Assembly: GCA_003151275.1 (NCBI GenBank)
Contig: PLXC01000133.1
Location: forward strand, 1 to 36,953
Direction of reading: 5' to 3'
DNA length: 36,953 nucleotides
Source: Candidatus Melainabacteria bacterium
Lineage (GTDB): Bacteria > Cyanobacteriota > Vampirovibrionia > Obscuribacterales > Obscuribacteraceae
The stretch's first letter is position 1. Every line of letters begins with the position of its first letter. The position numbers and the translations under genes were made by a program. Below are positions 30,860 to 36,953 of the stretch, piece by piece. Under the pieces are notes generated by a model that was given only the letters and a program-made list of their open reading frames with translations, was not told the origin of the DNA and searched no databases.

Positions 30860-32739
30860 GTCTTACACACTGCATGAACCATAAAGTTTCGCCACAACAA
30901 AGTGCAAAGATATCCAGAAAGGTCGATGACCTCGGACTCATTCGTCTGTTGATCATCGAAGATAGTGAAGATGACGCACTGCTTATGATTGATGAATTAC
31001 AACGACGGGGATTGACTTTCAGCTGGAAACGCGTCGACAAACTTGATCAATTTCAAGCTGCGCTCAAGGAACAAGATTGGGACATCATTCTCGCCGATTA
31101 TTACCCCCCCCACTGCATCAACGGCTTGACTGCTCTTGTTGCTGTTCAGTCTACAGAAAAAGACATCCCTCTTGTGATTGTTACCGGCAAATTGGAAGAA
31201 GAAGCGGCGATCGTGCTAATGAAGGCAGGCGCGTGCGACTATGTAATGAAAGACAATCTGGCACGCCTTGCACCTGTGGTTGAACGCGAGATAAGAGAGG
31301 CACGCATCAGGGCTGCAACGAAGCGCCAAAAACATACTGCAGAGCAGAAAGAAAAAACGTATCGAGAGACTACAGAAAACGCAAATGATGCGATCATATT
31401 GCGTGATTGTGATGGCAAGGTATCGTCTTGGAACCCAGCGGCTGAGCGCCTGTTCGAGTATACCGAAGCAGAGTCCATCGGCAGATCCTTTAGAGAACTT
31501 CTGGTTCGACCTGAGGATTACGAGCGTTACGACGCACATTTCGAGCAGTTGCGTCAAACTGGAAGCAGCCAATTGACGACGGGAATGCAGCATATTCTAG
31601 CTAAAAGGAAGGATGGAACAAAAATACCTGTCGAGATTTCAATCTCTCCCATCGGCAATGACGGACAAATACAGGTTCTCAATATTGCACGAGATGTAAG
31701 CGAGTGCACACAGCTCGAAGCACAACGCGAAGTCTTGCTAGAACTGCTCAGCAAGGGTGAGCTTCGCTGGCGCATGCTGATCGAAAATATGACTGACTTT
31801 GTTTTGGAAATGGATCCGGCATTGACTGTTACATACGTTAGCCCTGCTGTTAACACAATACTAGGGTTCAGTCCCGACGAGATCGTAGGAATCAACGCAA
31901 CTGATTTTCTGCATCCTGAAGACCAATTCATCGCCGATGCCATGTTCCAGGCCTTTTCCGATCCCTCGTCTATCAAGACGATGGCAGGTCGAGCCAGAGC
32001 AAAATCAGGGGAGTGGCGGTGGGTGGAGGCCAAAGGAAGTTTAGTCAAGACTGGACCAGATAAGGACAGTTTGATTTGTGTTGTACGAGACGTTACCGAA
32101 CGACACTTGGCCATCGAGCGGTTCAAGGCAATGTTTGAAGGAACCTTAAACGCTCTTGCTGACGCAGCTGAGTTGAGAGATCCCTATACGGCCGGTCATC
32201 AACGGAGAGTAGCGCATCTCGCGGCTGCAATCGCCCAAGAGCTGGGGTTGTCCAGCGAGATCGTGCGAACGATCGAGTTAGCTAGCCTTGTACATGATAT
32301 TGGCAAACTGACCGTGCCGGCAGACATTTTGACAAAGCCGACTCAGCTTTCAGCGATTGAATTTGAACTGATTAAATGCCATTCGCAAGCAGGATATGAC
32401 ATTTTAAAAAAGATAGATTTCCCCTGGCCAATAGCTGAGACTGTTTATCAGCACCATGAACGGCTCAATGGCTCAGGTTATCCTCGCGGACTCAAAGCGG
32501 CTCAGATACTGATCGAATCGCAAGTACTAGCGGTAGCTGATGTGGTTGAGGCCATGGCCTCCCATCGTCCCTATCGACCTGCTTTGGGAATTGACGTAGC
32601 GCTGCAGGAAATTGAGGCAAACAGCGGCAAGCTATATTACGAGCCGGCTGTGAAAGCCTGCATCAAATTATTCCGAGAAAAATCATTTGATCTATCGGAC
32701 AAAGGAGCCCAGTCAAGCATGCTGATCCGTCAGCACTAG
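30856..32739 (+). CDS. Response regulator REC-PAS-PAS-HD-GYP c-di-GMP phosphodiesterase
   Basis: This encodes 627 residues. The order is a receiver domain (about 28-150, acidic EDSEDD at 35-40, phospho-acceptor Asp81 in ILADYYPP, VTGK with the conserved Lys112 region), PAS (170-288), PAS/PAC (305-425, RDVTER end) and HD-GYP (425-610). The catalytic motifs HD (480-481, LVHDIGKL) and HHERLNGSGYP (533-543) are intact, so it should hydrolyse c-di-GMP. No output DNA-binding domain or membrane span is present. It is translationally coupled to the degenerate GGDEF gene and convergent with a diguanylate cyclase, with which it shares its stop. No cognate histidine kinase is adjacent. Confidence 0.94.
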   Translation: MSLTHCMNHKVSPQQSAKISRKVDDLGLIRLLIIEDSEDDALLMIDELQRRGLTFSWKRVDKLDQFQAALKEQDWDIILADYYPPHCINGLTALVAVQSTEKDIPLVIVTGKLEEEAAIVLMKAGACDYVMKDNLARLAPVVEREIREARIRAATKRQKHTAEQKEKTYRETTENANDAIILRDCDGKVSSWNPAAERLFEYTEAESIGRSFRELLVRPEDYERYDAHFEQLRQTGSSQLTTGMQHILAKRKDGTKIPVEISISPIGNDGQIQVLNIARDVSECTQLEAQREVLLELLSKGELRWRMLIENMTDFVLEMDPALTVTYVSPAVNTILGFSPDEIVGINATDFLHPEDQFIADAMFQAFSDPSSIKTMAGRARAKSGEWRWVEAKGSLVKTGPDKDSLICVVRDVTERHLAIERFKAMFEGTLNALADAAELRDPYTAGHQRRVAHLAAAIAQELGLSSEIVRTIELASLVHDIGKLTVPADILTKPTQLSAIEFELIKCHSQAGYDILKKIDFPWPIAETVYQHHERLNGSGYPRGLKAAQILIESQVLAVADVVEAMASHRPYRPALGIDVALQEIEANSGKLYYEPAVKACIKLFREKSFDLSDKGAQSSMLIRQH

Positions 32740-35357
32740 TTGTCTTTGCATTTAATTGTCTCTGTACATTCGCCGGCGATGCATACTCGATCGCGGCCCT
32801 GGTCCTTGGCCTGATAGAGAGCAGCGTCAGCTGCACGGACCAGATCCTCTAGGTTTGGACCCACGAGCGGAAATGTGACCAGTCCAATTGAAACGTTAAT
32901 GGCTGGAAGTATCTGATCGCCGCAGTGCACCTGCATTTGCTTAACGGCATTACGCAAATCATTTGCGCGCTGATAAGCGATATCGGGTGAACAGTTTGGC
33001 AATAGAACAATAAATTCCTCTCCGCCGTAACGGCATGATATGTCGCTTTCCCGCAAACGGCTGCGCAAGAAAATGCCAAAATCACGCAAGACCGCATCTC
33101 CGGCCTCGTGGCCGAAAGTATCGTTGAACTGTTTGAAATGATCGATATCGAGCATGAAGATGCTCAACGAGCTCTTATCGCGACGAGCTTTGCTCAGCTC
33201 CTTCACGAAAAACTCCTCCATGTAGCGTCGATTGAAGAGCCCCGTGAGCGAATCTCTAATCGACAACTCCAGCAGCTGTTTGCGCAAACGCAAGTTTCCC
33301 AGAGCCAGAGCCGCAACGCCGGTCATGCGAATCACGAGCCTTTCATCTTCAAGAAGCGATTGATTCTCATGCCAGTTGATATTTACCAATCCCAACACTT
33401 CCCCGAGCAGGACTAGCGGTACACACAATGAGGATGTCGCAGCTTCTGGCACGTGTGCACAGCGGGGGCCCGGAGCAGTCTTGCTGAAGGAGTGTGGTTG
33501 CCCTCGGCGCAAAGCCCAGCAATCACTGTGAACAAATGGTCCTTGGTCCACCATATGCTCACCCCAGTGCCCCGCAGTCGCAAGCCAATCCTTCGAATCC
33601 TGAAATCTATACACCGCTCCACTCGATCGAGGGAAGAGAGCTCCTGCAAATTGAGCAATCATTGATTGAGCTTCCTCATCAGATGAGCAACTCTGCAAAT
33701 ACTCTTCCATCTGAGTAAGAAGTTCCATTTGGACCGCATGCAGCTCCAACTCAGAGGCTTGCAACGAGAGCTTCTCATTTGTTTGAGTCAAAGTGGTGCG
33801 CTCTTCCCTCAGAGCTTGCTCGCTCTCTTTGACTTGCTGCTCTAGCATTTTGCGTTCGCTTATGTCACGCATGATCCCGATAGCTTGCCAGGTATCATTG
33901 ATGCGCACTGCAGAGACGGACAATTCGATTGGCAACTCGCTGCCGTCTGCTTTCTTTGCTACAAGCTCCTGCGTCTTGCCTAAAGCCGGTCCCTCACCGG
34001 AGGTTTTGAAGTGTGCCAGTCCCTTGCCATAGGCTTCTCGATACCGCTCTGGAGTAATTAGCGCATGAAGGTTCTTCCCGATCACTTCTTCGCTCTTGTA
34101 ACCCAACATCTTCTCGGCTGCACGGTTGAAAACAGTAGCCTTGCCGTCTTGATCCATGCATACGATGCCATCGAGCGCACCTGAGCATATTTGTCTGAAT
34201 CGCATTTCGCTATCTTTAAGCAGCCTGATCAGTTTCTTGCTTTCAGAGATATCGTGGCTGCTTCCGGAGGCACCAATAATGGTGCCAGTAGCGTTTTTAA
34301 TTGGGTTCAAGACCAACGAGATAGTTATGCGCTGCCCATCCTTTCGAACGCATTCGAACTCGAGGTGATCGAGCGTCTCATCCTGTGCAATGCGGTTCAA
34401 CACCCTGGGAACCACGCCTTCTTGATCATTGTTAGGCAGCAGCTTGGTAGCTGACTGACCAAGCATTTCATCCTTTGAATAACCGTATGTATTTACAGCA
34501 CCCTGGTTCCAGCTGGTGATAGTGCCATCGAGAGTGCAAGAGATAATTGCCGAAAGAGAGCTTTCCACTATCGCTGCCAGGTGTAGGTTCTCTTGTTGCT
34601 GCCTCACCTGCTGTGTTATATCCCGCGCTGTGCATATGGCTCCTTCAATGTTGCCGGCCTTGTCTCTCAATACACTGCCGCTGTATGAACACTCAACTAG
34701 CTCTCCTTTCTTGTTCTTGTAAGAGAGAAGAAAATCCTTCATCGAACCCTGACTGAGAATGATATTGAGTCCTTCACGAGCACGATCCGGATCTGTAAAA
34801 AACGAACAGGCGTCAATGCCAATCAAATATTTGCGCGGGACTCCGAACAATTTCGCAGTGGCATGATTAGTGTCCCTGATGATGCCTTCAGGAGTGACAA
34901 TTGAAATCGACTCTACATTTGCATCCAACACTTTGCGCGTGTAATCGTTCATTGATTCGATTTGCAGCTCACGGCGCTTGCGGTCAGTGACATCTCTTAT
35001 TACTGCAATGGCGTGCCAGTCAGAAGCAATCTTTGCCGCCGAAACGGCAACTTCTACTGAAATTTCGCTACCGTCTGCTCTCAACGCGTGAGTTTCTATT
35101 GTCTTGCCGGGCATAGCCGACTCACCCGAGTCTTTGAATTTAGCCAACAATCGCATAAAAGATTTACGAAACCGCTCTGGCACAACAATCGCTACTGCCT
35201 CCTTATCCAGTACTTGATCGCATTGATATCCGAAGATACTTTCAGCTGCCCCGTTCCAGAAAACGATTTTGCCGGCAGAATTGATGCATACAATGGCATC
35301 GAAGGCACAATTGCAAACACTACGCAGCAGGTCGTAATCTAATTGAGTTGAGATCAC
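32736..35357 (-). CDS. PAS(x4)-GAF-GGDEF diguanylate cyclase
   Basis: This 873-residue protein is built of four PAS/PAC sensor domains (about 5-125, 135-250, 257-373, 382-503), a short coiled coil (504-550), a GAF domain (551-695) and a GGDEF domain (697-865). The active-site GGEEF (778-782) is intact, and RESD (769-772), five residues before it, is a canonical I-site for product inhibition. PAS1 and PAS4 are unusually alike (ADGSEISVEVAVSA and ADGSELPIELSVSA), pointing to internal duplication. There is no membrane span, so it is a cytoplasmic sensor. Start GTG 35357 with AAGGA upstream. It is convergent with the HD-GYP gene and shares the stop CTAG. Confidence 0.95.
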   Translation of the reverse strand: MISTQLDYDLLRSVCNCAFDAIVCINSAGKIVFWNGAAESIFGYQCDQVLDKEAVAIVVPERFRKSFMRLLAKFKDSGESAMPGKTIETHALRADGSEISVEVAVSAAKIASDWHAIAVIRDVTDRKRRELQIESMNDYTRKVLDANVESISIVTPEGIIRDTNHATAKLFGVPRKYLIGIDACSFFTDPDRAREGLNIILSQGSMKDFLLSYKNKKGELVECSYSGSVLRDKAGNIEGAICTARDITQQVRQQQENLHLAAIVESSLSAIISCTLDGTITSWNQGAVNTYGYSKDEMLGQSATKLLPNNDQEGVVPRVLNRIAQDETLDHLEFECVRKDGQRITISLVLNPIKNATGTIIGASGSSHDISESKKLIRLLKDSEMRFRQICSGALDGIVCMDQDGKATVFNRAAEKMLGYKSEEVIGKNLHALITPERYREAYGKGLAHFKTSGEGPALGKTQELVAKKADGSELPIELSVSAVRINDTWQAIGIMRDISERKMLEQQVKESEQALREERTTLTQTNEKLSLQASELELHAVQMELLTQMEEYLQSCSSDEEAQSMIAQFAGALFPRSSGAVYRFQDSKDWLATAGHWGEHMVDQGPFVHSDCWALRRGQPHSFSKTAPGPRCAHVPEAATSSLCVPLVLLGEVLGLVNINWHENQSLLEDERLVIRMTGVAALALGNLRLRKQLLELSIRDSLTGLFNRRYMEEFFVKELSKARRDKSSLSIFMLDIDHFKQFNDTFGHEAGDAVLRDFGIFLRSRLRESDISCRYGGEEFIVLLPNCSPDIAYQRANDLRNAVKQMQVHCGDQILPAINVSIGLVTFPLVGPNLEDLVRAADAALYQAKDQGRDRVCIAGECTETIKCKDN

Positions 35358-35710
35358 TGGGGAAATCCTTTCTTGGTCACTACAACTAATGCTCGCCCTG
35401 TGACACCATTGTCCAACTGATAGTCTTCCGACTATGCGTCTGAAACCTTTATGCCCTCTCTTTGATTTAACTCAATAAACATTGAGGCGCGCATCAATCA
35501 AAGAATTGATTTGCGCAAAAAAAAGAATTACAGGTCGGTCGGTGCATAATTGCCTGTCGCAGCCGCTGCACACGTTGCATTCGACATGAAAGTGCATGGC
35601 TCAATTATCTTTGTATGTCATCCTCCTGAATGACAAGAATCGGCCTTAAGCAAGATGATTTGCCTCGTTCCCTCAAGGAGAATATAGGGGTAATCTTTTG
35701 GAGATAAATC
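35358..35710. other. 353-bp divergent intergenic region with nested inverted repeats
   Basis: The stretch separates the diguanylate cyclase (minus) from the avidin-like gene (plus). It holds CTCAAT-AAAC-ATTGAG (35471-35486) and then GCGCA-TCAAT and ATTGA-TT-TGCGC (35489-35516) followed by an A8 tract. On the minus strand the T-run precedes the hairpin, so these are not normal terminators; they look like operator or structural sites. I see no convincing gene here. Confidence 0.4.
35660..35688 (+). promoter_or_regulatory. Candidate promoter of the avidin-like gene
   Basis: TTGCCT (35660-35665) and TATAGG (35683-35688) are 17 bp apart. Transcription would start around 35695, just before the GGAG ribosome binding site (35700-35703) and the ATG at 35711. 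Confidence 0.45.
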
Positions 35711-36169
35711 ATGAGCACCGAAGCCTTGACAAAGAAAACAAATTTGGCAGACAAGTTTACTGGCAAGTGGCACAACCAACATAATTCTGAATTGGATATA
35801 AAAGTTGATAAGCAAGGTCGCGTTACTGGTATTTTCAAAATTGAGGGAACCACAAGCAACGCTCCTTTTGAAGAGTTTCCGGTGTGTGGATTTATTGCAA
35901 ATGACGTCATCGGCTTCTGCGTTGCTTTCGAAACACATAACTGTGTAACTTCGTGGACCGGGCAGATTGTCAAAATTTCCGAAGATCAATTTAAAGAGAC
36001 TGTACATACGCTCTGGCACATGTCCGTTCAGGTCGGCAAGCAGGCAGAAAACTCTTTATGGAAGTCTGTTCTTTCGGGTGCTGATGTTTTTGAAAGAGGA
36101 CCAAGATCCAGTGAAAGGAACACATTGAGAACGACACCTTCGCATCCATTGTGGATGAATGCCACCTAG
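35711..36169 (+). CDS. Avidin/streptavidin-family biotin-binding-like protein without signal peptide
   Basis: This encodes 152 residues from ATG 35711 with GGAG upstream. Residues 16-128 follow the avidin fold order: FTGKWHNQHNSELDI, then VTGIF, VAFETHNCVTSWTGQI, VHTLWHMSV and ENSLWKSVLSGADVF. Compared with streptavidin, Asn22 (N23), Ser26 (S27), Thr80 (T90), Trp82 (W92), Trp102 (W108), Trp117 (W120) and Asp125 (D128) match biotin-contacting residues. Tyr43 is Phe42, Ser45 is Ile, Trp79 is Phe73 and Ser88 is Cys. Unlike most avidins it has no signal peptide, and it has a basic 22-residue C-terminal tail. Biotin binding is likely but may be weaker. Role unknown. Confidence 0.85.
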   Translation: MSTEALTKKTNLADKFTGKWHNQHNSELDIKVDKQGRVTGIFKIEGTTSNAPFEEFPVCGFIANDVIGFCVAFETHNCVTSWTGQIVKISEDQFKETVHTLWHMSVQVGKQAENSLWKSVLSGADVFERGPRSSERNTLRTTPSHPLWMNAT

Positions 36170-36204
36170 TCTTCATGTGATTGCTTGAGTTGGCTGAAAT
36201 CGAA

Positions 36205-36218
36205 TGATCAGCTGATCA
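36205..36218. repeat. Perfect 14-bp palindrome at a convergent 3' junction
   Basis: TGATCAGCTGATCA is fully self-complementary and contains the stop codon of the minus-strand amidohydrolase gene (36216-36218). It lies between two convergent genes and could mark or protect transcript ends; no T-tract is present. Confidence 0.4.
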
Positions 36219-36953
36219 GCGAAGGCGCAACAAACTCAGGGCATTAAGCGATGCCACCATTTCAAATTCCTTTTCAGTGAGCGCTCGTCTAACCTCACGT
36301 AGTGCTTGCCACTGTTGAAACAATGGAAAGTCGGAACCGAAAATGACTCGGTTTGGACCGATCGCGTCGACAGCTCGGCGAATGATTCGGGCGGGTTGCC
36401 ACGAAGTCTCAACCATGACATTTGGATATTTGACGGCCAGCTTGAGTGCTTTTCGCCATGATTCCCAACCAATATGACTAAGGACAAAGTTGCATTTAGG
36501 AAAAGCACGAATGAGGGGCTCGAGTGAAGGCACATCACAACTACCGACCAACCCAGTCAGAGCCTCAACAGGAATATGACCTGTGTGAATCATCACGGGC
36601 AATTCACTTTCGCTTGCCAGTGCCACAAAATCCTTACTTGCGCTGTAGAGTTCGTCGCTAGCATAACCACCAACCTGAGGGTGAATCTTAACGCCGCGCA
36701 CCATGCCTGAGGCGATCAGAGGAGCTAGATAACCAACAGGATCAGGATGCTCTCTGTGAACCGAAGCGAAGACCGAAAAGCGATCTTGATAAGGCTGGAT
36801 GAGATCTATAATGTCTTGTGTTTTGGTTAGTGGCTCAAGAGAAGAAATTACTGCATGTTTGATGCCCTGCCTGTCCATGCTTTCCATCATCTGATTTAAA
36901 CCATACTTCTTGAACAAGCGCAGTGCTTCCATCAAGAACAGGTGTCCGCTCAT
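36216..36953 (-). CDS. Amidohydrolase_2-type TIM-barrel metal-dependent hydrolase (5' end at window edge)
   Basis: At least 245 residues are visible; the ATG at 36951-36953 is the last codon of the window, so the true start is probably outside. The protein shows the order of the amidohydrolase-related (Amidohydro_2) TIM barrel: VKIHPQVGGY (Lys/His after strand 4), PVMIHTGHIP (metal-site His), FVLSHIGWESW (second His) and VIFGSDFPLF (metal-binding Asp at the last strand). The N-terminal HxH motif expected near a MIIDxHTH start is missing, which supports truncation by the window. Relatives hydrolyse or decarboxylate small organic substrates; the substrate here cannot be told. Confidence 0.85.
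   Translation of the reverse strand: MSGHLFLMEALRLFKKYGLNQMMESMDRQGIKHAVISSLEPLTKTQDIIDLIQPYQDRFSVFASVHREHPDPVGYLAPLIASGMVRGVKIHPQVGGYASDELYSASKDFVALASESELPVMIHTGHIPVEALTGLVGSCDVPSLEPLIRAFPKCNFVLSHIGWESWRKALKLAVKYPNVMVETSWQPARIIRRAVDAIGPNRVIFGSDFPLFQQWQALREVRRALTEKEFEMVASLNALSLLRLR

Noticed and set aside
1..36953. CRISPR array, tRNA, rRNA, integrase or prophage genes
   Set aside because: No regular direct repeats with spacers, no cloverleaf or rRNA signatures and no recombinase-like proteins were seen on either strand.

Overview
The window is a dense, mostly house-keeping bacterial chromosome segment of roughly 49-50% G+C by eye. It lacks tRNAs, rRNAs, prophage and CRISPR arrays. The gene mix suggests a non-photosynthetic relative of cyanobacteria (Melainabacteria/Vampirovibrionia, perhaps an Obscuribacter-like lineage): several eukaryote-type Ser/Thr kinases, TPR proteins, stand-alone GspE/MshE N-terminal-like repeat proteins, a YfhO-like membrane protein and a large cyclic-di-GMP repertoire. 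This assignment is inference from general knowledge; no marker gene proves it.

Layout. 1-5.7 kb: the end of a coiled-coil protein, rarA with a small charged protein (minus strand), two tandem paralogous MshEN-like repeat proteins and a TPR protein. 5.7-8.2 kb: a two-gene minus-strand unit for exported proteins (Gln-rich protein, YncE-like beta-propeller). 8.4-11.7 kb: a likely four-gene unit of a VIT-family metal transporter, an unknown protein, an SMC/ABC-type ATPase and a second unknown protein. 11.7-13.6 kb: an accessory patch with an IS200/IS605-like end fused to the 3' end of an antitoxin-type HTH gene, a second orphan antitoxin-type gene, palindromic operators at both promoters, an antisense gene remnant and a TPR protein. 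13.7-18.7 kb: two overlapping genes for multi-pass membrane Ser/Thr kinases behind a strong sigma70-like promoter. 18.9-24.9 kb (minus): radA, uvrC, an overlooked 37-aa membrane peptide and a YfhO-like protein. 25.0-28.5 kb: a small exported His/Asp-repeat protein, lgt, and a receptor kinase with an outside leucine-rich-repeat domain. 28.5-29.2 kb: a gene-poor stretch with a paired hairpin repeat, a G-quadruplex motif abutting a promoter, a 22-codon ORF and a chain of hairpins. 29.2-35.4 kb: an unknown protein, a degenerate GGDEF protein that keeps an RxxD I-site, a REC-PAS-PAS-HD-GYP phosphodiesterase and a convergent PAS4-GAF-GGDEF cyclase. 35.7-37.0 kb: a cytoplasmic avidin-like protein and an amidohydrolase cut by the window end.

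Themes. Cyclic-di-GMP synthesis, breakdown and probable sensing are all present: GGDEF, HD-GYP, an I-site-only GGDEF relative and two MshEN-like repeat proteins. Three Hanks-type kinases, two of an unusual HRDxTPxN type fused to membrane domains, suggest heavy phospho-signalling. The most novel candidates are the I-site-only GGDEF protein coupled to an HD-GYP enzyme, the avidin-like protein, the structured leader behind a G-quadruplex promoter, the VIT-ATPase operon with two unknown partners, and the dispersed GGAGCGC hairpin repeats.
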